A stretch of 64,000 nt of DNA from NCBI RefSeq assembly GCF_002217755.1, contig NZ_BCFL01000035.1:62001-126000 (forward strand). Direction: 5' to 3'. The notes below the pieces were generated by a model. It was not told the DNA's origin. It saw nothing but the letters and a program-made list of their open reading frames with translations, and searched no databases. Positions 16,400 to 25,507 of the stretch are shown here, in pieces (position 1 is the stretch's first letter; each line of letters starts with the position of its first letter). The stretch comes from Streptomyces hyaluromycini. GTDB taxonomy: Bacteria; Actinomycetota; Actinomycetes; Streptomycetales; Streptomycetaceae. The translations under genes were made by a program, and so were the position numbers.

Positions 16400-18709
16400 G
16401 TGACTCACAACGGGAAGGGACTCATGCCTGGCGATTCGCGTTTCAACGCCGAGGCGCTCGAACACCATCGCAGGAGCGATGGCCTTGGACCGGTCTTCGG
16501 TCACGCTCCTGCCGTGACCCGGCCCAAGGGAGCAGCCGAGCGGATCACGGCGGTCCGCGAGCGGTTCAGACGACGCACACGCGGAGCGCGGCTGCAGGTC
16601 TGCTTCCAAACCCAGGTCAGCGACTGCGGTCCCGCCGCTCTCGTGACCGTGCTGCGCCACCACGGCGTGGACGTGTCCCTCGACGAGATCCGCGCGCGTG
16701 CGGGTTCCGGACGCAATGGCGCATCGGCCCGCACCCTCCTGGAGATCGCCCGCGAATACGGCGTCAAGGGCCGCGGCGTACGCGCCGGCACGGAAGCCCT
16801 GGCGCGGCTGTCCCCCGGTTCGATCCTGTTCTGGAACTTCAACCACTTCGTCGTCCTGGAGGGAGCCGGCAAAGACCATGTGGATGTCGTCGACCCTGTC
16901 CATGGACGCCGCAGGCTCACCATGGCAACGGTCGCCGAGTCCTTCACGGGCGTGGCCCTGGAGTTCGAGCAGCCGCTCGAAGCCGGCTCCGGCCGGCGCC
17001 GACGCGGCAGTGAACTCCCCGGCCCCTGGCACCGCTTGCGGCAGTTTCTGCCGCACGGCCGGGAACTGGCGCTGATCCTCGCCTCCTCCGCCGGACTCAT
17101 GGCCTTCGAACTCGCCCTGCCGCTCACCGCCGGATTCCTGGTCGAACGCGTCCTCGGCAACCGGTCCACCGGCGGAGCGTGGACGGCCTGCGCCATCCTG
17201 GCCGGTCTGGTCGTCCTCTATTTCTCCCTGTCAGTGGCGCGATCGTTTCTGGTCACCAGGCGCCAGGCCGTCATCGAGAAACGGCTCACCCTGGGCATCG
17301 TCGGGCATATGGCGGACCTGCCCTACGACTTCTTCACCGTGCGCAACTCAGGTGATCTCGCGCTACGGGTCCGCACCAGCAACGTGCTCGTCCAGGTCCT
17401 GAGCCTCACCGCGGTCTCGGCCCTCTTCGACAGCCTGCTCATCGTCGTCTATCTGATCGCCATTGCCGTCGCGAACCCGCTCCTGTCGCTTCTCGTCACC
17501 GTGCTGGTCGTCGTGCAGACCGCCATCCTCCTGCTGACCTGGCGCCGGCAGACCGGACTGAGCCAGGAAGTCCTCGAACGCCAGACCAAGGCCCAGGAGG
17601 AACTGGTGGAGATGCTGGAGAGCATCACCACCCTCAAGGCCGCCGGCATGGACGGCCGGGCGGTGGAGCGCTGGTCGCACACCCTGGTCCATGAGGTCAA
17701 CAAGCGTCTGAGCGCCCGCCGCGACCTCGCCCTGTTCGCGTCCCTCAGCCGCACGCTGCAGTTCGCCGCGCCCCTGATCGTGCTGGTCGCCGGGATCTGG
17801 CTGGTCCTGAGCCACCGCTACTCGCTCGGCGAGGCCATGGGCTTCATGACACTGACGATCGCCCTGTTCATCCCGCTGGAAGGCCTCTTCGACGCCGGCT
17901 CCCAGCTGGCCGCGGTCCGGCCCACCCTCGCCAAACTCGACGACGTCCTGCGAGCGGCCCCCGAACCGCGGGGCGCCTTCGCCGGGACCGGCGTGGCCAG
18001 ACCTGGCCGGATCAAGGCCGAAGCGGTCGGCTTCCGCTATCCGGGAGCTCCGCGGCCCACCCTCGACGGCGTCAGTTTCGAACTCGAACCAGGGCAGTTC
18101 ATGGCCGTCATCGGCCGTTCGGGCTCCGGGAAGTCCACCCTCGGCATGCTGCTGGCCGGACTGTACACACCCACCGGCGGCACCCTGACCGTCGACGGCA
18201 CCGACCTGGCCGAACTCGACCGGCCCACCTACCGGCGGCGCATCGGCTACGTCAACCAGAACGCGCACCTCTTCGGCGGCACCATCCGGGACAACATCCT
18301 CTTCGGCGGCGACGACATCAGCAAGTCGGATCTGATCACGGCGGTCGGGCTGGCGCACATCCACGAGGAGATCGAAGCCATGCCCATGGGGTACAACACC
18401 CTCGTCGCCCCCGGCGGCCACGGGCTGTCGGGCGGACAACGCCAGCGGATCGTGCTGGCCCGGGCGCTGGCGAAGAAGCCCGAACTGCTCATCCTGGACG
18501 AGGCGACCAGCGCCCTCGACCCGGCTCTCGAGGAATCCATCATGCGGGGGCTGCTGGACGCGGGAATCACCGTCGTCGTCATAGCCCACCGCCTGACGGT
18601 GATGGACGAGGCGGACCAGGTCGTCGTCATGCGCGACGGACGCATCGTCGAGGCGGGTTCCCCCGCCGTCCTCAAGGAGAGCGGAACGGAGTACCTGTGC
18701 CTCGCCTGA
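16400..18709 (+). CDS. Peptidase-containing ABC transporter (C39 peptidase-TMD-NBD)
   Basis: A 769-residue PCAT. The C39 protease has its catalytic Cys in QTQVSDCGPAALVTVL (about residue 76), His in NFNHFVVLEG and Asp in VDPVHGRRRL. A six-helix membrane domain follows (about 220-500), then an ATPase domain with Walker A GRSGSGKSTLG, signature LSGGQRQRI and Walker B LLILDEATSALD. Such proteins cut after the double glycine of a leader and export the core, and the gene just upstream encodes exactly such a peptide. An alternative ATG at 16424 has a purine-rich AAGGGA close before it. It may be the only exporter for both arms, since none is seen in the left operon. Confidence 0.95.
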   Translation: MTHNGKGLMPGDSRFNAEALEHHRRSDGLGPVFGHAPAVTRPKGAAERITAVRERFRRRTRGARLQVCFQTQVSDCGPAALVTVLRHHGVDVSLDEIRARAGSGRNGASARTLLEIAREYGVKGRGVRAGTEALARLSPGSILFWNFNHFVVLEGAGKDHVDVVDPVHGRRRLTMATVAESFTGVALEFEQPLEAGSGRRRRGSELPGPWHRLRQFLPHGRELALILASSAGLMAFELALPLTAGFLVERVLGNRSTGGAWTACAILAGLVVLYFSLSVARSFLVTRRQAVIEKRLTLGIVGHMADLPYDFFTVRNSGDLALRVRTSNVLVQVLSLTAVSALFDSLLIVVYLIAIAVANPLLSLLVTVLVVVQTAILLLTWRRQTGLSQEVLERQTKAQEELVEMLESITTLKAAGMDGRAVERWSHTLVHEVNKRLSARRDLALFASLSRTLQFAAPLIVLVAGIWLVLSHRYSLGEAMGFMTLTIALFIPLEGLFDAGSQLAAVRPTLAKLDDVLRAAPEPRGAFAGTGVARPGRIKAEAVGFRYPGAPRPTLDGVSFELEPGQFMAVIGRSGSGKSTLGMLLAGLYTPTGGTLTVDGTDLAELDRPTYRRRIGYVNQNAHLFGGTIRDNILFGGDDISKSDLITAVGLAHIHEEIEAMPMGYNTLVAPGGHGLSGGQRQRIVLARALAKKPELLILDEATSALDPALEESIMRGLLDAGITVVVIAHRLTVMDEADQVVVMRDGRIVEAGSPAVLKESGTEYLCLA

Positions 18710-20025
18710 CGGCCTCACGGGTGCGTACCCCGTTCCCCCTCACCTACGAGCAGGAGTGGTTCCACACCAAGACCCTCTCCAGCGGCTGGTCCCACAAGAA
18801 CACCCAGCTCGCGTTCGAGATCCTGGGCGACCTCGACACGGACGCCCTCGCCGCGGCCGTACGCGCCTTCGTGGTCCGGCACGACGCCCTGCACCTCCAG
18901 ATGGATCCGGTGCCGGGCCCGCACCCGTTGCAGTGGACCCGGGGCATCGAGGCCGAGGAGGAAGTCGTCCGACGGGTGAAGGTGAAGGCCGCCTCGCCCG
19001 CACAGTTCTCCCACTACGCCTCGGTCCTGCTGTCCCGCGACTGCGTCACCCCGTGGTCGTACGGCACACAACGGCCGTTCGTCATCAGGCTGCTGCGCTA
19101 CGACGAGAACCACCACGCGCTGCTGGCCACCTTCCAGAACCTCGTCTTCGACGGCCGGGCCCATCACCTCTTCGGGCATGAGGTCTGGCGCGACTACCAG
19201 ACCCTGCGCGACGGCGGGTCCCCGCCGGACACCGCCCCCTCGTTCGCCGACGCGGCGGTCCGGCAGCGGGAGCGGACGAGCGAGCGGCTGCGCGAGCAGG
19301 CGCAGGCGAACTGGCGGGAACGCCTGGCCTTCATGACCCGCGTTTCCTGGCCCCGGACCGGCCCCGCCGAGGCCGACACCGCGGAAGGAGGCATGGTGAG
19401 CGCGGAACTGCCGGCCGTGACGGTCACGGCGCTGCGTGGTCTGTGCGCCGAGTTCCGCTTCACCGTCCTGCAGTCGGCGGTCGGGTTGTTCGTCACCGCA
19501 CTTGCCACTCGAACCGGCAGGTCCGAAGTGGGACTGTGGACCTCGATGGACTCGCGTGCGTCCCGGGACACGGACGTGGTGGGCATGTTCGCCGGCTCCT
19601 GCCCGCTGACCCTGCGCGACGCCGGCGCCGACGCCTTCTCCGTGCGGACACAGGTGCGTGATCAACTGCTCAACGGGCTCCGGCACCAGAGGCTCGACGC
19701 CGAGGACCTCACCGCGCTGACCCGGGAGGCGGAGGAGACCGGCGGCGCACCCGTCAGCCGCGACATCTACGTCAACCTGCGCCGGTTCGAAGGGAACTCC
19801 GCGGTCGCGGACGACATCGGCGGTCTGCGCATCACGGCTGACGCCTACCCGCTGCACAGGATCACCTTTCACGACACCTTCGCACTTCACCTCCGGTGCA
19901 CCGAGTTCCGCGACCGCCTGTGCGTCGACCTCCTCTACGACGGGCACCGGGCCGACCGCCGGCTGGCACAGTCGGTCCTGGACGACATGCTCGCCGGCCT
20001 GGCGGCCACCGTGCCCGCCGGATGA
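18697..20025 (+). CDS. Stand-alone condensation-domain protein with degenerate active site
   Basis: A 442-residue protein of the NRPS condensation/acyltransferase fold, beginning at a GTG that overlaps the exporter gene by 13 nt. Typical early C-domain features are present (TYEQEWFH, LAAAVRAFVVRHDALHLQ). The core motif HHxxxDG reads QNLVFDG, so both histidines, including the catalytic base, are replaced. It may therefore be non-catalytic, use another residue or act as an interface or esterification domain. With a free-standing carrier protein, adenylating enzymes and a ribosomal peptide upstream, one hypothesis is transfer of an activated acyl group to the peptide. This is inference. Confidence 0.83.
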   Translation: MPRLTASRVRTPFPLTYEQEWFHTKTLSSGWSHKNTQLAFEILGDLDTDALAAAVRAFVVRHDALHLQMDPVPGPHPLQWTRGIEAEEEVVRRVKVKAASPAQFSHYASVLLSRDCVTPWSYGTQRPFVIRLLRYDENHHALLATFQNLVFDGRAHHLFGHEVWRDYQTLRDGGSPPDTAPSFADAAVRQRERTSERLREQAQANWRERLAFMTRVSWPRTGPAEADTAEGGMVSAELPAVTVTALRGLCAEFRFTVLQSAVGLFVTALATRTGRSEVGLWTSMDSRASRDTDVVGMFAGSCPLTLRDAGADAFSVRTQVRDQLLNGLRHQRLDAEDLTALTREAEETGGAPVSRDIYVNLRRFEGNSAVADDIGGLRITADAYPLHRITFHDTFALHLRCTEFRDRLCVDLLYDGHRADRRLAQSVLDDMLAGLAATVPAG

Positions 20026-20102
20026 CCGGGCAGGAGCCGTGAGGGCCGTCCGCCTCCCCGCCGTACCCGATTCCGACCCACGCCCCCAGCAGAGAAGGCG
20101 CC

Positions 20103-20351
20103 ATGTCCGACACGCCGATCGACGAGGTACTGACCGCCGTGAGCGAGGTGTTCGGCAGGCCGGTCGTGCCCGAGGACGATTTCTTCGCCCTCGGCGGCGA
20201 CTCCATCACCGCGGTCGAACTGAGCCTCCGTCTGGAGGAGAGCCTGGGCGTCGAGGTCGATGTCGAACTGGTCGTCAGCCTCCCCGACCTCGCGGCACTC
20301 GCCGCCGCGCTCGCGCAGACCTCTCCCGCCTCGTCGACAGCCAAGCACTGA
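20103..20351 (+). CDS. Acyl/peptidyl carrier protein
   Basis: An 82-residue discrete carrier protein. Ser34 in LGGDSITAVEL is the phosphopantetheine attachment site, and the hydrophobic pattern of helices 2 and 3 is intact. AGAAGG lies 4 nt before the ATG. It lies between the condensation-domain gene and two adenylating enzymes. It should carry either the amino or other acid activated by the adjacent adenylation protein or the fatty acid activated by the FAAL. No phosphopantetheinyl transferase is seen, so a chromosomal one must serve. Confidence 0.92.
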   Translation: MSDTPIDEVLTAVSEVFGRPVVPEDDFFALGGDSITAVELSLRLEESLGVEVDVELVVSLPDLAALAAALAQTSPASSTAKH

Positions 20352-20357
20352 GGAATC

Positions 20358-21770
20358 ATGAAGCCTTATCTCTGGGACCCCTGGGCCACCGCGCGGACCC
20401 ACCCGGACCGCGTGGCCGTGATCGCCGACGGCGAGCAGAGCACCTACGGCGATCTCACCGGCCGCGCGGACGCCCTGGCCCGGGGGCTGCGCGCCCACGG
20501 GATCCCGGACGGCGCGGTCGTGTCGACCGACATTCCCACCGGACCGGCCTTCTTCGCGCTGGCCCTGGCCGCGCTGCGACACGGCTTCGGTCTCTTCCCC
20601 ATCGACCGTGAGCTGCTCGGGATTCCCATGGGACCGTCCCTGCTCGCCTCGGTGTCCACCGCCGTACACATCAGTGCGCGGCCCTGGGCCGACGGACCCG
20701 CCCTGCCCTGCCCGGTCGTGACCGACACGCAGCTGACGGCCCGGACGGACGGCCCCGCCACGCCCGCGACGCCGCCGGCCGCGGGCCGCCTCGTGTTCGC
20801 CACCTCCGGTACCACCGGACTGCCGCAGGCCGTGGCGCGGACACGTCCACGCAGGCCGTACCGCGGGGTCGCGGTCGTCGAACGCTACGGCGCCGGAGCC
20901 GGCCGGGGCCCGCACCTGATGGCCAACCCCACCTACCACTTGGGCACTCTCGGCCCCGCCCTGTACGCGCTGCAGGCGGGCAGCACGGTCGTCGTCCAGC
21001 GAAGCTGGTCCTGCGACGCCTTCACGGAACTGGCGGACCGTCACCGTGCGGACAGCGCCATGCTCAGCCCCGACCGCCTGACCGACCTCGTCGAGGCCGG
21101 CGCGGCACCGAGCCACCCCTTCCAGGTCGTCTTCCACGGCGGAGCCGCCTGCCCACCCGGGGTCAAGCGCGCGGCCATCGACCTGTTCGGGCCGGTCCTG
21201 CACGAGTACTACGGCACCTCCCACGGTGTCATCACCGAGATCACCACGGCGGAGTGGCTGGCCAGGCCCGGATCCGTCGGACGGCCCCTGCCGGGGATCC
21301 GCGTCGAGATCTCGCGGGAGGGCCGGCCCGTGCCCGCGGGCGAGACCGGGGACATAGACATCCGGCTGCGGGCGGCCGACCGGGATCCGACCGACACCGG
21401 CGTGCTGAAGACCGGGGACGTGGGCCATCTCGACGACGAGGGACATCTGTTCGTCCTCGGCCGGGCCGAGAGCCCGCGGGAGATCCGGATGGCGCGACTG
21501 GAGCACGACATCCGGTTGCTGCCCGGAGTCACCGACGCCGCCGCCCTCGACGGCGCCGGCGACCGACCGGTGTGCTTCGTGGAACACGGTCACGGTGCCG
21601 ACTTCCAGGACCCGGTGCCCGCCATCGAGGCCACGGCGGAAGAACTGGACCTGCCCTGTCCGCGCGTCGTGCTCGCGGTTTCGGGCTCCCTGCCCCGTAC
21701 GCCCAGCGGCAAGCTGAGGCGGGCCGATCTCGGCGTCCTGGCCCGGAGCGCTCCGCGTGGCCCCCGGTAG
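20358..21770 (+). CDS. AMP-forming adenylation enzyme (acyl/amino-acid ligase)
   Basis: A 470-residue ANL-superfamily enzyme. Motifs include FATSGTTGLPQAVART (A3, lysine replaced), HEYYGTSHG (A5), LKTGDVGHLDDEGHLFVLGR (A7/A8) and TPSGKLRRADL with the A10 lysine. GAGGAATC precedes the ATG, only 6 nt after the carrier protein stop. It is short compared with a full NRPS A domain (about 500-550), more like a stand-alone acid-CoA/carrier ligase. It presumably loads the adjacent carrier protein. I cannot read a specificity code with confidence. Confidence 0.88.
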   Translation: MKPYLWDPWATARTHPDRVAVIADGEQSTYGDLTGRADALARGLRAHGIPDGAVVSTDIPTGPAFFALALAALRHGFGLFPIDRELLGIPMGPSLLASVSTAVHISARPWADGPALPCPVVTDTQLTARTDGPATPATPPAAGRLVFATSGTTGLPQAVARTRPRRPYRGVAVVERYGAGAGRGPHLMANPTYHLGTLGPALYALQAGSTVVVQRSWSCDAFTELADRHRADSAMLSPDRLTDLVEAGAAPSHPFQVVFHGGAACPPGVKRAAIDLFGPVLHEYYGTSHGVITEITTAEWLARPGSVGRPLPGIRVEISREGRPVPAGETGDIDIRLRAADRDPTDTGVLKTGDVGHLDDEGHLFVLGRAESPREIRMARLEHDIRLLPGVTDAAALDGAGDRPVCFVEHGHGADFQDPVPAIEATAEELDLPCPRVVLAVSGSLPRTPSGKLRRADLGVLARSAPRGPR

Positions 21771-23502
21771 CGAAGGACCGGCCCACGACTCCGTCACAGC
21801 CACCGGATGGCTCCGGCACCACGCCCGGCAGCGGCCGGAAGCCATCGCCCTGACCAGCTGGGACGAAGGGGAGATCCGGCGCCGTACGACCTTCGGGGAA
21901 CTGGACCGGCTGGTGGACACCGTCGCCCGCGCGCTGCGGGGCCTGGACGCCGAACCCGGACAACGGGTGGTCCTGGTGCTGCCGAACGACGAGACGTTCG
22001 CCGCCGTCCTGCTGGCCGTGATCGGCACCGGACTCGTCGCGGTTCCCGCCCCGGGCCCGCGCACGATGCGCGCGGAGGCGTTCGAGCAGCGACTGCGTGC
22101 CGTCGTTCGGGACTGCTGCCCGGCTCTCGTGATCACCACGGAAGCGTGGCGGGACACGGTGCGCCCCGCGCTGGAGGACTCCGCCACGCGGGTCAGGATC
22201 CGCACCTGGGAGGAGCTGCCGGCGGTCGCCGCCGCCGTGCCGGAGCGCGGCGGCGCGCCCGACGTACGGGTGAGCCCGCGAACACCCGCCTTTCTCCAGT
22301 ACACCTCCGGATCGACCGGCTCTCCCAAGGGCGTCGTCATCGATCACCGTGCCCTGCGGTCGAGTTGCCGCCAGGCGGCCGTCTGCTACCGCGAGAGCCC
22401 GGCCGACGTCGCCGTGACATGGGTGCCGCTCAGCCACGACATGGGTCTGATCACCGGAATCCTCAGGCCGCTGTTCAGCGGATACGAGTCCGTGCTCCTG
22501 CCGACCGAGCGCTTCGCCCGCCGTCCGGCGGAATGGCTCTCCGCTCTCACCGTCTGCCGCGGCACGCTGTCCAGCGCTCCCGACTTCGCGTACGACCTGT
22601 GCGCGCGCAAGACCACCGACGACGAGATGGCCACCCTGGACCTGCGTGCCTGGCGGGTCGCGCGCAGCGCGGGTGAGGTGGTCCGCACCGCCACCGCCGA
22701 GCGGTTCGCCGCCCGGTTCGCGGCAGCGGGGTTCCGGGCCGAGGTCCTGTGTCCCTCGTACGGGATGGCGGAGGCGACCCTCACGGTCACCGCCACCACC
22801 CCCGAACTCCCGCCGCTCCGCCTCGCCGTCAGCACCGAAGCACTGCGTGCGGGCCGCGTGGTCCGCGCCGGGCGGGGAACCCCCTCCACCACCCTGCTCT
22901 CCTCGGGCGTCCCGCTGCCGGGAACCCGGGTACGCATCGGCGACGGCCGCCAGGACCCGCACCGCGTGGGAGAGATCCACATCCGGGGCCCGCAACTCTT
23001 CAGCGGCTACTGGCGCAGGCCGGTCCGGCGATCCCGTTGGCATCCCACCAGGGACCTCGGGTTCCTCGACGGCGGCCAGCTGTTCGTCCTCGGACGGACG
23101 GACGACGTACTCGTGCACCGCGGCCGCAACTTCCACCCGGCGGACATCACCGCGGCCTGTGCCGCCGTACCGGGCCTCAGACCGGGCCGGTGCGCCGCCT
23201 TCACCGTCGAGGACGAGGCGGCCGGCGAACTCCTGTGCCTGGTGTCGGAAGTGACCGGCGGCTCCGGCGCACCGTCCCCCGCGCGGGTGGCCGCCCAGGT
23301 ACGGCGCCGGCTCGCCCAGGTCCTCGACCTGTACGTCTCCGAGGTCGCCCTGCTGCCCGCCGGCGGCCTTCCCGTGACGACCAGCGGCAAGGTGCGGATC
23401 TCCGAGACGAAACAGCGCTTCGAGCGGGGCGACCTGCCCGTTCTCCGGCCCCACGTGCCCCGGCGCACATCGTCCGAGCACAGAGAGGAACGCACGACAT
23501 GA
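21757..23502 (+). CDS. Fatty acyl-AMP ligase (FAAL-type)
   Basis: A 581-residue adenylate-forming enzyme starting at a GTG that overlaps the previous gene by 14 nt. It shows FAAL hallmarks: LQYTSGSTGSPKGVVIDH, then WVPLSHDMGLITGILRPLFSG, and CPSYGMAEATLTVT. FAALs make acyl-adenylates and pass them to a carrier protein rather than CoA, and usually start lipopeptide synthesis. With a single carrier protein and two adenylating enzymes in the operon, acylation of an amino acid or of the ribosomal peptide is plausible. The chain length cannot be predicted. Confidence 0.9.
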   Translation: MAPGSEGPAHDSVTATGWLRHHARQRPEAIALTSWDEGEIRRRTTFGELDRLVDTVARALRGLDAEPGQRVVLVLPNDETFAAVLLAVIGTGLVAVPAPGPRTMRAEAFEQRLRAVVRDCCPALVITTEAWRDTVRPALEDSATRVRIRTWEELPAVAAAVPERGGAPDVRVSPRTPAFLQYTSGSTGSPKGVVIDHRALRSSCRQAAVCYRESPADVAVTWVPLSHDMGLITGILRPLFSGYESVLLPTERFARRPAEWLSALTVCRGTLSSAPDFAYDLCARKTTDDEMATLDLRAWRVARSAGEVVRTATAERFAARFAAAGFRAEVLCPSYGMAEATLTVTATTPELPPLRLAVSTEALRAGRVVRAGRGTPSTTLLSSGVPLPGTRVRIGDGRQDPHRVGEIHIRGPQLFSGYWRRPVRRSRWHPTRDLGFLDGGQLFVLGRTDDVLVHRGRNFHPADITAACAAVPGLRPGRCAAFTVEDEAAGELLCLVSEVTGGSGAPSPARVAAQVRRRLAQVLDLYVSEVALLPAGGLPVTTSGKVRISETKQRFERGDLPVLRPHVPRRTSSEHREERTT

Positions 23503-24434
23503 CCATTGCGCACTCCACGACACTGTCCCGGTGGGTCGGCGACCCGGCGGCCTTCGCCGCCGACCACTGGCGCCGCCGTCCCGGTGTCTTCACTCCCGAC
23601 GGCTCCCTCGTCAGTCCCTTCACGCCGGCCGACGTGGACGACGCCCTCGCCAGCGGCTTCCTGCACGAGCCCTACCTGGAGATGACCGGCGCCGAGGGTC
23701 CCCTGCCCACCGACACCTACGTCTCGGCACGTTCGGTCCGAGGCGTCTCCCACCCGGGGTTCGCCGACCAGAAGAAGATACGGGGACTGATCGAGCAGGG
23801 CGCGACCCTGCTCATGCACCGGGTCGACCAGTGGCACCGCCCCACCCGCGATCTGCTGGCCCGCCTCTCGGCCGAACTCCAGCGGCCGGTGGAGGCGTTC
23901 TGCTTCGTCACCCCGCCCGGCGCCCAGGGAGCTCCACTGCATCGCGACGACGCCGATGTGCTCGTTCTCCAACTGGCCGGCAGCAAGGACTGGCGTGTCT
24001 ACGAGGGACCGGCGAACGGTGAATGGCGCGAGGGGAGTGTGGAAGGGGAGAAGCCGGCGGAGGTGCTGCGCGCCACCGTGCATGCCGGGGACGTCCTGTA
24101 CATCCCACGCGCCTTCGCCCACGAGGCAGTCGGCAGCGGCGGCCTGTCCGTGCACCTGTCACTGACGATCCGTGAGGTCCACAAGGGCGATCTGTTCCGC
24201 AGCCTCCAGAAGCTCACGGCCAGGGCGATGAACGTCGAAGCGCGTCCCCTGGACGACGAAGCCGTCCTCGCCGCCGCCACCGCCATGCTCGAACACGTGA
24301 GCAAGGCACTGGCCGGTCTGACCCCCCAGGACCTGGTGGACCACGCGAGGCGGACCAGGCTTGCCGCCCTGCCCGATCCCGGTGCACCGGTCTCGCTCGG
24401 TGACCTGGCCGCCGGATACGCCGATCCGCGGTGA
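23499..24434 (+). CDS. JmjC/cupin Fe(II)/2-oxoglutarate hydroxylase
   Basis: A 311-residue JmjC-type oxygenase of the ribosomal-oxygenase (YcfD/MINA-like) group. HRD in GAPLHRDDADVLVLQLAGSK gives the first two iron ligands, the distal His lies in PRAFAHEAVG, and KDWRVY follows the metal motif as in this family. Characterised relatives hydroxylate protein or peptide side chains (His, Arg) or act on carrier-bound amino acids. ATG overlaps the FAAL stop as ATGA, so it belongs to the operon. A likely role is beta-hydroxylation of the core peptide or of a carrier-bound residue. Confidence 0.9.
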   Translation: MTIAHSTTLSRWVGDPAAFAADHWRRRPGVFTPDGSLVSPFTPADVDDALASGFLHEPYLEMTGAEGPLPTDTYVSARSVRGVSHPGFADQKKIRGLIEQGATLLMHRVDQWHRPTRDLLARLSAELQRPVEAFCFVTPPGAQGAPLHRDDADVLVLQLAGSKDWRVYEGPANGEWREGSVEGEKPAEVLRATVHAGDVLYIPRAFAHEAVGSGGLSVHLSLTIREVHKGDLFRSLQKLTARAMNVEARPLDDEAVLAAATAMLEHVSKALAGLTPQDLVDHARRTRLAALPDPGAPVSLGDLAAGYADPR

Positions 24435-24787
24435 TCCCGCGCGTCCCGACGCCGGAGGCCGCACCGGTCGCCACCGGGCGTCCGGAGCCGTGCTGACACC
24501 GGGCACCGGTCCGAGGACCCCGGCCGGCCCGTCGTCGTAGCGGCCCGGGGACCGGACGGTCCGCCGGCGCCCGGTGCCGCTCCGCTCGCTGCACCCGGGT
24601 GCGGGCGGCGCCCGCACCCATCGATTCCGCACTGATCGTGCGCTGATCGCCGTGAGCCAGTATGGCCGTAACCGAACAGGTCGGGCGCGTGCAGCGCTCC
24701 ATGCCCAGCGGCGCCTACGACAGGTCTGCCCTGCGAGTCGCCGTCGATCGGGCCGGCAGGGTGCAGTCGAAAGCCACAGGAGCACGA
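24435..24787. other. Non-coding gap with long imperfect hairpin
   Basis: I see no gene here. A long imperfect stem spans 24497-24576, closed by CACCGGGC and GCCCGGTG, and probably ends the right operon. The remaining 200 nt should hold the promoter of the LuxR-family gene. Its own ribosome binding site, AGGAG, lies 6 nt before the ATG at 24788. Confidence 0.45.
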
Positions 24788-25393
24788 ATGGGTCATTCTG
24801 CGCTGACAACGGACAGAGAGGTCTTGGTTTTTCTCGACCGCAAGCACCAGATGCAGTACGGGAGTCCTGAATTCTTCCGACAGTTCGGCGGGTCGGGCGA
24901 GGAGCTGTACGGAAAGCCGTTTCGCTACCTCATAGAATCGGACCTCCGCGAGGCTCTCGATCGCGACCTGAACCAGCTGCTCGTCGGAGACCGGGACCAG
25001 TTCAGTCATCGCATAGCACTGCGGCGACGGTCTGCCACACCGCTCAGGGCCGTGCTCACGGCGACAGCCCTGTGGGGTAGTTCGCCGAACAGGGCCGTGG
25101 TCATACAGCTCTTCCACCCCACGGACCCCGCCGGGCCGAAGACCGTCAGCGAGAGTCTGGTCATCGGTGAGATGGCGGCGAAAATCCTCGAAGGAACCGC
25201 GGCAGGACTGACATCAGAATTCCTGGCCTCACGTTTATTCATCAGCCCCAAGACCGTCGATTACCACATCTCGCGCATGCTCCGGCAGTTCGGCATGCCG
25301 AATCGGGTGGCGCTGATCGCGCTCGCCTACTCGACGGGAATACTGCAAATCAATTCGTGGCCGCCCCGGGTCGCCGATGAGTTCATAAAATAG
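24788..25393 (+). CDS. PAS-LuxR family transcriptional regulator with TTA codon
   Basis: A 201-residue protein. Residues about 12-120 resemble a PAS fold (FLDRKHQMQYGSPEFFRQFG, then a YGKPFRYLIESDLRE helix), and residues 140-195 form a LuxR helix-turn-helix (LASRLFISPKTVDYHISRML). This is the PimM/PteF-like layout common in Streptomyces clusters. The ATG at 24788 is preferred over upstream starts because of AGGAG 6 nt before it. Leu150 is encoded by TTA (25235-25237), so full-length synthesis depends on the rare bldA tRNA. It likely activates the right arm. Confidence 0.9.
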   Translation: MGHSALTTDREVLVFLDRKHQMQYGSPEFFRQFGGSGEELYGKPFRYLIESDLREALDRDLNQLLVGDRDQFSHRIALRRRSATPLRAVLTATALWGSSPNRAVVIQLFHPTDPAGPKTVSESLVIGEMAAKILEGTAAGLTSEFLASRLFISPKTVDYHISRMLRQFGMPNRVALIALAYSTGILQINSWPPRVADEFIK

Positions 25394-25507
25394 GAATCCG
25401 GATGAGTCTATGCCCTGCCCCTCGTCTGACACGTGGCCCGTCATCAGGACGCGTCGCCGTTTCCCCGGATGGTCCTTGTTTCTCGTAAGGGGGTAGGAGT
25501 GGAGCTC

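Noticed and set aside
19935..22340. 801-codon open frame on the minus strand
   Set aside because: It is antisense to the condensation, carrier, adenylation and FAAL genes, all of which have clear motifs; low-complexity composition marks it as a shadow.
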